Assembly (NCBI GenBank): GCA_945861875.1 | Contig: CAMAWC010000015.1 | Span: 1 to 54,573, forward strand | DNA length: 54,573 nucleotides | Reading direction: 5' to 3' | Origin: Bordetella parapertussis | Lineage (GTDB): Bacteria; Pseudomonadota; Gammaproteobacteria; Burkholderiales; SG8-39 | In this document: one piece after another, positions 40,155 through 48,729 of the stretch | How positions within the stretch are numbered: position 1 is the stretch's first letter | Layout of the letters: the number at the start of each line of letters is the position of its first letter | Made by a program: the position numbers and the translations under genes | The notes under the pieces: generated by a model | What the model saw: only the letters and a program-made list of their open reading frames with translations | Told to the model about the DNA's origin: nothing | The model's database searches: none

Positions 40155-41381
40155 ATGCTCAAAGCCATACGCAAATCCGCCAAGCTGTCCGACGTCTGCT
40201 ACGACATTCGCGGTCCGGTGATGGTCCGCGCCAAGCAGATGGAGGAGGAGGGGCAGCGCATCCTCAAGCTCAACATCGGCAATCTCGCCTCCTTCGGCTT
40301 TGACGCGCCCGATGAAGTGCGCCAGGACGTGATCGTCAACCTGCCCAATGCCTCTGGCTACTCGGACTCCAAGGGCCTGTTTGCCGCGCGCAAGGCAATC
40401 ATGCATTACAGCCAGGAAAAAGGCATCGCCGGGGTGACGCTCGATGACATTTTCATCGGCAACGGCGTGTCCGAGCTGATTGTCATGGTGATGCAGGGCC
40501 TGCTCAATGACGGCGACGAGGTGCTGGTGCCCGCGCCAGACTACCCGCTGTGGACCGCCGCGGTGAGCCTGGCCAGCGGCACGCCGCGCCATTACCTGTG
40601 CGACGAGGGTGCCAGCTGGCTGCCCGACCTCGATGACATCCGCAAGAAAATCACCCCGCGCACCCGCGCCATTGTGGTCATCAACCCGAACAACCCCACC
40701 GGCGCCCTCTATCCGGTGGAGTTGTTGCGCGAGATCGTCGAAATCGCCCGCCAGAACGAGTTGATCGTGTTTGCCGACGAGATCTACGACAAGACGCTCT
40801 ACGACGGTGAAAAGCACATCTCGATCGCCTCGCTCGCCGACGACGTGCTGTTCGTCACCTTTAACGGCTTATCCAAGAATTACCGTGCCTGCGGCTATCG
40901 CAGCGGCTGGATGATCGTCTCGGGCGACAAGCGCCACGCCCAGGACTACATCGAGGGGCTCAACATCCTCGCCTCGATGCGCCTGTGCGCCAATGTGCCG
41001 GGGCAATACGCCATACAGACGGCGCTGGGCGGCTACCAGAGCATCAATGACCTGGTGAGCCCGGGCGGCAGGCTGTGCCGCCAGCGCGATCTCGCGCATT
41101 CCCTGATCACGCAGATTCCCGGCGTGAGCTGTTTCAAGCCCAAGGCCGCCCTCTACCTGTTCCCGCGCCTTGACCTGAAAATGTACCCAATCAAGGACGA
41201 CCAGCAATTTATCCTCGAGCTGCTGGAAGAAGAAAAAGTTCTGGTGGTGCAGGGCACGGGCTTTAACTGGCCGCAGCCGGATCATCTTCGCCTCGTCTTC
41301 CTGCCCAATAGCGACGATTTGACCGAAGCCATCGGCCGCATTGCGCGCTTTCTCGACGGTTATCGCAAACGCCACGCCTGA
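40155..41381 (+). CDS. alanine-type aminotransferase, AlaA-like
   Basis: This is a second class I PLP aminotransferase, 408 residues, 39 nt after alaC. The N-terminus KAIRKSAKLSDVCYDIRGPV and LKLNIGNLASFGFDAPDEV correspond to the AlaA subfamily (glutamate-pyruvate). Further motifs are VPAPDYPLWTAAVSL, INPNNPTGALYP and the PLP lysine in FNGLSKNYRACGYRSGW. AlaC-AlaA side by side suggests redundant alanine synthesis. The exact substrate is not proven by sequence. The open frame of hom starts inside its end, but hom's true start lies 40 nt later. Confidence 0.88.
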   Translation: MLKAIRKSAKLSDVCYDIRGPVMVRAKQMEEEGQRILKLNIGNLASFGFDAPDEVRQDVIVNLPNASGYSDSKGLFAARKAIMHYSQEKGIAGVTLDDIFIGNGVSELIVMVMQGLLNDGDEVLVPAPDYPLWTAAVSLASGTPRHYLCDEGASWLPDLDDIRKKITPRTRAIVVINPNNPTGALYPVELLREIVEIARQNELIVFADEIYDKTLYDGEKHISIASLADDVLFVTFNGLSKNYRACGYRSGWMIVSGDKRHAQDYIEGLNILASMRLCANVPGQYAIQTALGGYQSINDLVSPGGRLCRQRDLAHSLITQIPGVSCFKPKAALYLFPRLDLKMYPIKDDQQFILELLEEEKVLVVQGTGFNWPQPDHLRLVFLPNSDDLTEAIGRIARFLDGYRKRHA

Positions 41382-41421
41382 TCCGCTCGGGCATCACCCC
41401 TTTAATATTCAAACAAAGCAC

Positions 41422-42738
41422 ATGAAACCAATACACGTAGGCTTGCTTGGCATCGGTACCGTAGGCGGCGGCACCTGGACGGTACTTTCGCGCAACCAGG
41501 AGGAAATCACCCGCCGCGCCGGTCGCGGCATCGTCATTACCAAGGTGGCCGACAAGGACGTCGAACGGGCGAAAAAAATCACCGGCGGCAAGGCCAAAGT
41601 GACGGCGGACGCTAACGAGGTCGTCACCGACCCGGACATCGACATCGTTATCGAGTTGATCGGCGGCTACACCTTCGCCAAGGACATGGTGTTGAAAGCC
41701 ATCGCCAACGGCAAGCACGTTGTCACCGCCAACAAGGCGCTGCTCGCCACCCACGGCAATGAAATATTCGCCGCGGCGCAAAAAAAAGGCGTGATGGTGG
41801 CCTTCGAGGCCGCGGTCGCCGGCGGCGTGCCCATCATCAAGGCCTTGCGCGAAGGCCTCTCGGCCAACCGCATCGAATGGATCGCCGGCATCATCAACGG
41901 CACTTCCAACTTCATCCTGTCGGAAATGCGCGACAAGGGCCTGTCCTTTGACACCGTGCTGGCGCAGGCGCAAAAGCTCGGCTACGCCGAAGCCGACCCG
42001 ACCTTTGACATCGAGGGCATTGACGCCGCGCACAAGCTCACCATCATGTCAGCCATCGCCTTTGGCATCCCGATGCAGTTTGAAAAAGCCTATACCGAGG
42101 GCATCACCAAGTTGACGCAGGAAGACATCCGTTACGCCGAGCAACTGGGCTACCGCATCAAGCTGCTGGGCATCACGCGCAAGACGGCCGAGGGCATCGA
42201 GTTGCGCGTCCACCCGACGCTGATCCCGACGCGCCGGCTGATCGCCAATGTCGAGGGCGTGATGAACGCGATCCTCGTCAAGGGCGACGCCGTCGGCGCC
42301 ACCATGTACTACGGTGCCGGCGCCGGTGCCGAGCCCACCGCATCGGCGGTGGTGGCAGACCTGGTTGATGTGACGCGCATGCACACCGCCGATCCGGAGC
42401 AGCGCGTGCCGCACCTCGCCTTCCAGCCCGACCAACTTGCGGCGACGGTAATCCTGCCCATGGAGGAGGTGGTGACCTCGTACTACCTGCGCATGCGCGT
42501 GCTCGACCGGCCCGGCGTGCTCGCCGACATTACGCGCATCCTTGCCGACGGCGCCATATCCATCGACGCCATGGTGCAAAAAGAGCCCTCCGAGGGCGAG
42601 GAGCAGGTCGACATCATCATGCTGACCCACCAGGCTCGCGAAAAGCACGTCAACGCCGCCATTGCCGCGATCGAGAAGCTGCCCGTGGTCACCGGCAAGG
42701 TGACGCGCATCCGGCTCGAGGAACTCGGCAAGAACTGA
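41422..42738 (+). CDS. hom: homoserine dehydrogenase
   Basis: Hom reduces aspartate semialdehyde to homoserine, the branch toward threonine and methionine. The NAD(P)-binding PIHVGLLGIGTVGGGTW opens the protein, followed by the catalytic region (NGTSNFILSEMRDKGLSF, AEADPTFDIEGIDAAHKL) and a C-terminal ACT domain (VLDRPGVLADITRILADG) that may give feedback inhibition. I chose ATG 41422 (438 residues) because the fold begins right there. The stop overlaps thrC by one base (TGATG). Confidence 0.96.
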   Translation: MKPIHVGLLGIGTVGGGTWTVLSRNQEEITRRAGRGIVITKVADKDVERAKKITGGKAKVTADANEVVTDPDIDIVIELIGGYTFAKDMVLKAIANGKHVVTANKALLATHGNEIFAAAQKKGVMVAFEAAVAGGVPIIKALREGLSANRIEWIAGIINGTSNFILSEMRDKGLSFDTVLAQAQKLGYAEADPTFDIEGIDAAHKLTIMSAIAFGIPMQFEKAYTEGITKLTQEDIRYAEQLGYRIKLLGITRKTAEGIELRVHPTLIPTRRLIANVEGVMNAILVKGDAVGATMYYGAGAGAEPTASAVVADLVDVTRMHTADPEQRVPHLAFQPDQLAATVILPMEEVVTSYYLRMRVLDRPGVLADITRILADGAISIDAMVQKEPSEGEEQVDIIMLTHQAREKHVNAAIAAIEKLPVVTGKVTRIRLEELGKN

Positions 42739-44147
42739 TGCGCTACATCAGCACCCGCGGCGGTGGCACGCCGCAGACCTTTACCCAGATCCTGCTCGAG
42801 GGCCTTGCCCCGGACGGCGGCCTTTACCTGCCCGAAAGCTACCCGCAGGTTTCACCGGCCGAGCTGCAGGCCATGCGCGGCATGAATTACCGCGACCTTG
42901 CCTTTGCCGTGTTGTCGAAATTCGCCGACGACATTCCGCCCGCCGACCTCAAGGCGTTGATCGACAAGACCTATACTGCCGCCGTCTATCGCAGTGAGGA
43001 CATCACACCGCTCAAGACGCTAGCACCCGGCCTGCACCTGTTGTGCCTGTCCAACGGCCCGACCCTGGCGTTCAAGGACATGGCCATGCAGTTGCTGGGC
43101 AACCTGTTCGAGTACGTGCTGGCAAAGCAGGGCAGGCAGCTCAACATCCTCGGTGCCACCTCCGGCGACACCGGATCGGCGGCCGAGTACGCCATGCGCG
43201 GAAAAAAAGGCATCCGCGTCTTCATGCTCTCGCCGCACGCTCGCATGAGCGCCTTCCAGAAGGCGCAGATGTATTCGCTGCAGGACCCGAACATCCACAA
43301 CATCGCCATCAAGGGCGTGTTCGACGACTGCCAGGACATCGTCAAGGCGGTGAGCGCCGACGCGCCGTTCAAGGCCAGGTGGCGCATCGGCACGGTAAAT
43401 TCCATCAACTGGGCGCGCGTGGTGGCGCAGGTGGTGTATTACTTCAAGGGCTATTTTGCCGCGACGGGCTCAAACGACCAGCAGGTGTCCTTTGCTGTGC
43501 CCTCGGGCAATTTCGGCAACATTTGCGCCGGCTATATCGCCCGCTGCATGGGACTGCCGGTGAGGCACCTGGTGTTGGCGACCAACGAGAACAACATCCT
43601 CGACGAGTTTTTCCGTAGCGGCATTTACCGCGTGCGCAAGGGCGGCGAGGTGTTCGAGACCTCCAGCCCGTCCATGGATATTTCCAAGGCGTCCAATTTC
43701 GAGCGCTACGTCTATGACATGGTCGGCCGCGACCCGGCGCGCCTGCGCGAGTTGTGGCGTCAACTTGATGCCAAGGGTGAGTTCGACCTGTCGCATTCGG
43801 AGTTTTTCAAGCACGTGGTGCAAAGCGGCTTTGTATCCGATTTTTCCACCCACGCCGACCGGCTTGCCACCATACGCCGCGTCTTCAAGGAGCACGGCGT
43901 GATGGTCGACACGCACACCGCCGACGGCATCAAGGTGGCCGCGGGCTTTCGCGAGACCGGCGTGCCCATGGTCTGCCTTGAGACGGCGCTGCCGGCAAAG
44001 TTCGCCGAGACCATTGAAGAAGCGCTCGGCCGCGCACCGGATCGCCCGGCCGGCTACGAGAACATCGAGTCCCTGCCGCAGCGCGTCGAGGTGATGGTGC
44101 CGGATGTGGCGGCCGTAAAGGCTTACGTGGCCGGGCATTCGAGCTGA
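42738..44147 (+). CDS. thrC: threonine synthase
   Basis: ThrC converts O-phosphohomoserine to threonine with PLP. The N-terminus RYISTRGGGTPQTFTQILLEGLAPDGGLYLP is typical of the longer threonine synthases. The PLP lysine is Lys113 in TLAFKDMAMQ, and the phosphate-binding GATSGDTGSAAEYA follows. 469 residues. No thrB is seen in the window. An ~88 bp repeat begins 29 nt after the stop. Confidence 0.96.
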   Translation: MRYISTRGGGTPQTFTQILLEGLAPDGGLYLPESYPQVSPAELQAMRGMNYRDLAFAVLSKFADDIPPADLKALIDKTYTAAVYRSEDITPLKTLAPGLHLLCLSNGPTLAFKDMAMQLLGNLFEYVLAKQGRQLNILGATSGDTGSAAEYAMRGKKGIRVFMLSPHARMSAFQKAQMYSLQDPNIHNIAIKGVFDDCQDIVKAVSADAPFKARWRIGTVNSINWARVVAQVVYYFKGYFAATGSNDQQVSFAVPSGNFGNICAGYIARCMGLPVRHLVLATNENNILDEFFRSGIYRVRKGGEVFETSSPSMDISKASNFERYVYDMVGRDPARLRELWRQLDAKGEFDLSHSEFFKHVVQSGFVSDFSTHADRLATIRRVFKEHGVMVDTHTADGIKVAAGFRETGVPMVCLETALPAKFAETIEEALGRAPDRPAGYENIESLPQRVEVMVPDVAAVKAYVAGHSS

Positions 44148-44175
44148 TGGAAGCTCGGCACAGCAAGGCATGAAT

Positions 44176-44262
44176 GGCTGGAGCCCCTTGCAGGGCGCGC
44201 CTCGGCCGGTAGGCCGAGGCCGTTCGACGGGCGCCGAGAATTCTCGGCGAAACCCCCGTCTC
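44176..44262. repeat. dispersed palindromic repeat, copy 1
   Basis: This is the intergenic copy between thrC and the rluF-like gene. It contains two palindromes: CTCGGCC-GGTA-GGCCGAG (44201-44218) and the perfect 16-mer GCCGAGAATTCTCGGC (44233-44248), then CGAAACCCCCGTCTC. By hand alignment it is about 90% identical to 46342-46429, with one single-base gap. It could act as a transcription end or be a mobile REP-like unit. Confidence 0.85.
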
Positions 44263-44308
44263 ACCGCCAGGAGCGGGTTTGCAGCGCATTGAGGTGAAAA
44301 AAAGCACG

Positions 44309-45052
44309 ATGACCAACCCGCCGGAGAAAATTCGCCTGTCCAAGCTGATGTCCGAGCAGGGGCTGTGCTCGCGCCGCGAGGCGGACACCTTTATCGAGCG
44401 CGGCCTGGTGTTTGTCGACGGCGAGCGCATCACCGAACTGGGCACACGCATAGACCCGGCGCAAAAAATCACCCTTGCCGCCGCGGCGCTCAAGGACCAG
44501 AAATCGCAGGTCACCATTCTGCTCAACAAGCCCATCGGCTTTGTCTCCGGCCAGCCCGAGGGCAAACAACGGCCGGCGGTGACCTTGATTGACGAGGTCT
44601 CGCATTTTCAGGGCGACCGCGCATCACAGCGCTTTTCACCGATGCAGTTGCGCGGCATCGCCCCGGCCGGACGGCTGGACATCGACTCCAAGGGCCTGCT
44701 GGTGTTCACCCAGGACGGGCGCATCGCCAAGCAGCTCATCGGCGAGAACTCCGGCATGGAAAAGGAGTACCTCGTGCGCGTCACCGGCAAGCTCGATGCG
44801 CGTGGGCTCAACCTGCTCAAACACGGCCTGTCGCTGGACGGCGAGGCGCTCAAGCCGGCGGTGGTGAACTGGCAGAACGACGACCAGCTGCGCTTTATCC
44901 TGCGTCAGGGCAAGAAGCGGCAAATCCGCCGCATGTGCGAACTGGTCGGCCTCAAGGTGGTGGGCTTGAAGCGCATCCGCATAGGCAAGGTCAGGCTGCA
45001 CGACCTGCCCGAGGGGCAGTGGCGTTATCTCAAGGATAACGAGAGCTTCTAG
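44309..45052 (+). CDS. rluF: 23S rRNA pseudouridine synthase, RluF type
   Basis: The protein is a pseudouridine synthase with an N-terminal S4 RNA-binding domain (IRLSKLMSEQGLCSRREADTF, residues 8-28) and the RsuA/RluB/E/F catalytic domain. The catalytic Asp124 lies in GRLDIDSKGLLVFTQDG, and EKEYLVRVTG and RQGKKRQIRRMCELVGLKV follow. The sequence style fits RluF (U2604 of 23S rRNA) best. ATG 44309 has a GAGGTG site upstream (247 residues); an earlier in-frame start at 44279 would overlap sequence just behind the repeat. Confidence 0.88.
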   Translation: MTNPPEKIRLSKLMSEQGLCSRREADTFIERGLVFVDGERITELGTRIDPAQKITLAAAALKDQKSQVTILLNKPIGFVSGQPEGKQRPAVTLIDEVSHFQGDRASQRFSPMQLRGIAPAGRLDIDSKGLLVFTQDGRIAKQLIGENSGMEKEYLVRVTGKLDARGLNLLKHGLSLDGEALKPAVVNWQNDDQLRFILRQGKKRQIRRMCELVGLKVVGLKRIRIGKVRLHDLPEGQWRYLKDNESF

Positions 45053-45055
45053 GCC

Positions 45056-45913
45056 GTGCGCACGACACTGGTCAGCATCGCCACCGATACCACGCCGCTT
45101 GACGGCGCCTTTTACGAACCTGAGCATGATCCCGAAGGGCGGCCGGTGACCGGCGCAGTGCTGCTTTTTCACGGCAACACGATGAATTTCTACACCGGGG
45201 CGCCGCGCTTCCTGCCGCCGGTGCTGACGCAGATGGGCCTGGCCTGCCTGGCATTCAATCGACGTGGCCACGACATCCTTGCCATACGCGACAGCCGCGC
45301 CGCCGAAGGCGCGGCCTTCCAGCGCACCCATGAGGCCATTGAAGACAACCGTCTTGCCGCGGCGTGGCTGGCGGCGCGCGGCCATGCCAGCCCGGTGGTG
45401 ATCGGCCACAGCAACGGCGGGATGCTGGCGGTACGCCACGTCGCCGACCACCCGCAGACGCCCGCCCTGGTGCTGCTATCGGCGCATGGCGGTGGAACGA
45501 GCATGGTCCCGGACGCGAGCAAAGCCGGCCTGCTTGCCGCAGACCGTTTGGTCGAAATCACCGCGCAGGCGCGCGCGCTGGTCGCCGCCGGGCGCGGCGC
45601 CCAGCTGATGCTGCTGCCCGGTTGGTGGTATGCCGCCAGCGCCGATAGCTTTCTTGACCTGCTGACCGAATTGCCCGACACCCTGGCGCTGGCACCGCGC
45701 ATCGTCTGCCCGTCACTTTTTGTGCGCGGGGACCAGGAGGCGCCGGAACGCTATCCGGCCGAGGCCTTCAAGCGCTTGTCGCCCGGTGAGTGCACGGTCG
45801 AGATCGTCAGTGACTGCGACCATTTTTACCGCGGTTGCGAGGATGTGGTTGCGGCATTGGTCGCCGCCTGGCTGGCGCGCACGCTGCCGGCAAAGCCCGT
45901 GGCGGGCGCCTAG
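45056..45913 (+). CDS. alpha/beta hydrolase, substrate unknown
   Basis: This is a cytoplasmic serine hydrolase of the alpha/beta fold, 285 residues. The oxyanion segment LLFHGNTMNFY, the nucleophile elbow VIGHSNGGM (Ser119) and the acid/histidine end (LFVRGDQEAPE, then SDCDHFYRG) make a full catalytic triad likely. Start is GTG 45056, directly after the rluF-like stop. The substrate cannot be read from sequence or neighbours. Confidence 0.85.
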   Translation: MRTTLVSIATDTTPLDGAFYEPEHDPEGRPVTGAVLLFHGNTMNFYTGAPRFLPPVLTQMGLACLAFNRRGHDILAIRDSRAAEGAAFQRTHEAIEDNRLAAAWLAARGHASPVVIGHSNGGMLAVRHVADHPQTPALVLLSAHGGGTSMVPDASKAGLLAADRLVEITAQARALVAAGRGAQLMLLPGWWYAASADSFLDLLTELPDTLALAPRIVCPSLFVRGDQEAPERYPAEAFKRLSPGECTVEIVSDCDHFYRGCEDVVAALVAAWLARTLPAKPVAGA

Positions 45914-45915
45914 TC

Positions 45916-46329
45916 ATGCTGCACATCAAACCCGGTATCGACATCGCCGACAGTGAGATCGAGCTCACCGCCACGCGTTCGCAAGGGGCGGGCGGGCAGA
46001 ACGTCAACAAGGTCTCAAGTGCCATTCACCTGCGTTTTGACATTGCCGCCTCAAGCCTGCCCGAAGCCTGGAAGGAGCGCCTGCTCAAGCTCGGTGACTC
46101 GCGCATCACCACCGAGGGCGTAGTGGTGATCAAGGCGCAGCAGCATCGCAGCCAGGAGCTCAACCGCGGCGAAGCGCTGCAACGCCTGCGCGAATTGGTG
46201 CTCTCCATCGCCACGCTGCCGAAAAAGCGCCGCCCGACCAAGCCGAGCAAGAGCGCGAAGCGCAAGCGTGTCGACAGCAAGGTGCTGCGCGGAAAAATCA
46301 AGGCCACGCGCGGCAGGGTGACCGATTAG
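45916..46329 (+). CDS. arfB: alternative ribosome-rescue factor ArfB (YaeJ)
   Basis: ArfB hydrolyses peptidyl-tRNA on stalled ribosomes. The GGQ motif appears as SQGAGGQNVNKVSSA (GGQ at residues 26-28), without the large codon-recognition domain of release factors. The basic C-terminal tail (KKRRPTKPSKSAKRKRVDSK) that enters the mRNA channel is present. 137 residues from ATG 45916, three bases after the hydrolase stop. Repeat copy 2 begins 13 nt after the gene. Confidence 0.95.
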   Translation: MLHIKPGIDIADSEIELTATRSQGAGGQNVNKVSSAIHLRFDIAASSLPEAWKERLLKLGDSRITTEGVVVIKAQQHRSQELNRGEALQRLRELVLSIATLPKKRRPTKPSKSAKRKRVDSKVLRGKIKATRGRVTD

Positions 46330-46341
46330 CGCACGGTGATC

Positions 46342-46429
46342 GGCTGGAAACCCCCTGCCGGGCGCACCTCGGCCGGTAGGCCGAGGTCGCTCAACGGGCG
46401 CCGAGAAGTCTCGGCGAAACCCCCGTCTC
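46342..46429. repeat. dispersed palindromic repeat, copy 2, reaching into yqgE
   Basis: This is the second copy of the 88-nt unit. The first palindrome (CTCGGCCGGTAGGCCGAG) is unchanged; the second carries one change (GAAGTC for GAATTC). Positions 46391-46429 are inside the 3' end of the minus-strand yqgE gene, where the repeat encodes the tail GETGVSPRLLGAR and supplies the TGA stop. Confidence 0.85.
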
Positions 46430-47074
46430 GCCCACTGGCAAGGCTTTCCAGCCATTTTCTTCGCGCGCATCCGGCGCCAGCGACGCCGTGACGCTGCGCA
46501 TGCGGGTGATAAGTTCCGACCACAGCTTGCCCGTATCGGTGCGAAACAGAATGGCGGCGTCGGCGTCCATGACATACCAGGCGCCGCGTTCAATTTCGGC
46601 GCGCAACTGGCCCGGCTGCCAGCCGGCGTAGCCGTCATAAAAGCGGATTTTCGCCGGCGGTTTTTCCATCAGTGTCTCGACCGCCTCCGGATGCAGCGCG
46701 AGGTTCACGCCGGGGAGCAGGGCAAAGGCCTGGCCGAGTTTGATATCGCCCTGGCCGGCGCCGTCAACCTGGTAGACGGCAAACAGGCCGCCTTCCTCCA
46801 CCGGACCGCCAAAATACAATGGCTCGGTAAAGCGCTTGAGCTTTTCATTGTTGGGCAGCAGGCTGGCGAGCGACTGCGTGGTCGGCCGGTTGATGATCAC
46901 TCCCAGGGCGGCGCCGTTGACGTCCTGGGTCACCACCACCACGGTCTCGTTGAAATTCGCATCGACCATGTTGGGCTTGGCCACCAGCAGCAGGCCTTGT
47001 GCCGCCACCGTCCCGCAAGCCAGCGGGCCGAGACAGGCGAGCATCACGCTGAATCCGGCAAAGGAGCGTTTCAT
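46391..47074 (-). CDS. YqgE/AlgH family protein with signal peptide
   Basis: The protein belongs to the UPF0301 YqgE/AlgH family (LLVAKPNMVDANFNETVVVV, GVIINRPTTQSLASLL, LYFGGPVEEGGLFAVY, FYDGYAGWQPGQL). Typical members start directly at the NF-type core and look cytoplasmic. This one has an extra N-terminal signal-like segment (KRSFAGFSVMLACLGPLACGTVAAQ) that predicts export. The last 13 residues come from repeat copy 2 and should not belong to the original protein. 227 residues. The start overlaps the tag stop by ATGA. Function in the family is unclear. Confidence 0.88.
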   Translation of the reverse strand: MKRSFAGFSVMLACLGPLACGTVAAQGLLLVAKPNMVDANFNETVVVVTQDVNGAALGVIINRPTTQSLASLLPNNEKLKRFTEPLYFGGPVEEGGLFAVYQVDGAGQGDIKLGQAFALLPGVNLALHPEAVETLMEKPPAKIRFYDGYAGWQPGQLRAEIERGAWYVMDADAAILFRTDTGKLWSELITRMRSVTASLAPDAREENGWKALPVGETGVSPRLLGAR

Positions 47075-47661
47075 TTTTGTTTCGCCAGCGCAGCGTGGCG
47101 AAAGCAGCCGACGAGGTGGTCGTTGACCATGCCGGCGGCCTGCATGAAGGCGTACATGATGGTCGAGCCGACAAAGGTGAAGCCGCGGCGCTTGAGGTCC
47201 TTGCTCAGGGCGTCTGAAAGGGTGGTGCTGGCCGGCACGGACTTCATGCTGCGGCGCTTGTGCTGCAGGGGTTTGCCGCTGACAAAGCCCCAGATGTAGG
47301 CGTCAAACGAGCCAAATTCCTTCTGCACCGCGAGAAAGGCCCTGGCATTTTTTACCGTACCCTCGATCTTGAGCCGGTTGCGCACAATGCCGGCGTCCTG
47401 CATCAGCGACGCGATTTTGCGACTGTCAAAGCGCGCCACCTTTGCCGCGTCAAAGCCGACAAAGGCCTTGCGGTAGTTGTCGCGCTTTTTTAGAACAGTC
47501 GACCAGGACAGCCCGGCCTGTGCGCCTTCGAGTATGAGCATCTCAAACAGCATGCGCTCATCGTGTTGCGGCACACCCCATTCGGCATCGTGATAATCGG
47601 TGTATTGCTCAAAGCCGAGGCACCAGGGGCAACGCGCGATTATTTTTTTTGCGCTTTTCAT
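47071..47661 (-). CDS. tag: DNA-3-methyladenine glycosylase I
   Basis: Tag removes 3-methyladenine from DNA. RCPWCLGFEQYTDYHDAEWGVP contains the zinc cysteine and histidine, and EGAQAGLSWSTVL is the highly conserved active-site region. FVGSTIMYAFMQAAGMVNDHLVGCF near the end holds the other metal ligands. ATG 47661 gives 196 residues; the open frame to 47688 is less likely. It is the second alkylation-repair glycosylase in the window, after the AlkA-like gene at 1589. Confidence 0.95.
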   Translation of the reverse strand: MKSAKKIIARCPWCLGFEQYTDYHDAEWGVPQHDERMLFEMLILEGAQAGLSWSTVLKKRDNYRKAFVGFDAAKVARFDSRKIASLMQDAGIVRNRLKIEGTVKNARAFLAVQKEFGSFDAYIWGFVSGKPLQHKRRSMKSVPASTTLSDALSKDLKRRGFTFVGSTIMYAFMQAAGMVNDHLVGCFRHAALAKQK

Positions 47662-47732
47662 TAGTGTGTAATATTCGTTCAACCACAAGCTGGCATGCTG
47701 CCCGATTGCCGCTGCCGCAACAAGGAGGAAGA

Positions 47733-48713
47733 ATGTTAAACCGTATCGCGTTATCCGTCATGGGCCTGCTCGCGGCCTTGCTGCTGCCGGCTGCCGCCGT
47801 ACTCGCGCAGGCCCAGGCCTGGCCGGCCAAGCCGGTCCGGCTTATCGTGCCGTTCCCGCCCGGTGGCGGCACCGACGCCTTTGCGCGACCGCTGGCGGCG
47901 CGCCTGTCGCAGCAACTGGGGCAGCAGTTCATCATCGACAGCCGCGGCGGTGCCGGCGGCAACATCGGCGCCGACCTTGCCGCCAAGTCCGCGCCCGACG
48001 GCTATACCTTTTTGCTTGGCGCCGTGCATCACACCGTGGCCGTCAGCGCCTACAAAAACCTTGCTTATGATCTGGAAAAAGACCTGGTTCCCATAACCGG
48101 CGTTGGCTACGTGCCCGACGTGCTGGTGGTGAGCGCCAAAATGCCGGCAAAAACCATCGCCGAACTCATCGCCTACTCCAAGGCCAACCCGGGCAAGGTC
48201 AATTACGGCTCATCGGGCAACGGCACCACGCGCCACCTTGCCGGTGAGATTTTCAACAACCTCACCGGCACCAGCATGATCCACGTGCCCTACAAGGGTT
48301 CCGGACCGGCCATGACCGGCCTGCTGGGCAGCGAGATCGACCTGATTTTCGAGGGCCTGGGCAGTGCTTCGGCACACATCCGCGCCGGCAAGATCCGCGC
48401 CCTGGCGGTCACATCGCCCAAGCGCTCGCCGGCTTTCCCCGACATTCCGACCATGGCGGAGGCTGGTGTGCCCGGCTTCGAGTCGCTGTCCTGGTACGGC
48501 CTGTGGGCGCCGGCAGGCACGCCGCGCGACATCATGCTCAAGCTGCAGCAGGAGACCGCCAAGGCGCTGGCGACGCCCGAGCTCAAGGCCATCTGGGCGC
48601 TGCAGGGCGCCGAGCCGGGCGGTGAACCGTCGGAACAATTCGCCAAACTGGTCCATTCCGAAGTCGAAAAATGGGGCAAGGTGGTGCGACAGAACAAGGT
48701 GACGATAGACTAA
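47733..48713 (+). CDS. Bug-family (tripartite tricarboxylate transporter) substrate-binding protein
   Basis: This periplasmic solute receptor has a signal peptide (residues 1-26, LNRIALSVMGLLAALLLPAA to LAQAQA) and the Bug fold: WPAKPVRLIVPFPPGGGTD, ENRGGAGGNIG-type segment (DSRGGAGGNIGADLAAKSAPDGYTFL) and HVPYKGSGPAMTGLLGSEID. 326 residues. AAGGAGGAAG precedes ATG 47733. No TctA/TctB permease genes are near, as is usual for Bug orphans. It lies 16 nt before nthA, so its ligand may be a nitrile, amide or related acid; that is inference. Confidence 0.92.
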   Translation: MLNRIALSVMGLLAALLLPAAAVLAQAQAWPAKPVRLIVPFPPGGGTDAFARPLAARLSQQLGQQFIIDSRGGAGGNIGADLAAKSAPDGYTFLLGAVHHTVAVSAYKNLAYDLEKDLVPITGVGYVPDVLVVSAKMPAKTIAELIAYSKANPGKVNYGSSGNGTTRHLAGEIFNNLTGTSMIHVPYKGSGPAMTGLLGSEIDLIFEGLGSASAHIRAGKIRALAVTSPKRSPAFPDIPTMAEAGVPGFESLSWYGLWAPAGTPRDIMLKLQQETAKALATPELKAIWALQGAEPGGEPSEQFAKLVHSEVEKWGKVVRQNKVTID

Positions 48714-48729
48714 TTCAGGAGCAAGGACC

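Noticed and set aside
38832-40817. 661-residue open frame on the minus strand opposite the two aminotransferase genes
   Set aside because: It is antisense to two clear aminotransferases and has low-complexity His/Asp/Gly/Val-rich content expected from the codon shadow of GC-rich genes; no motif is visible.
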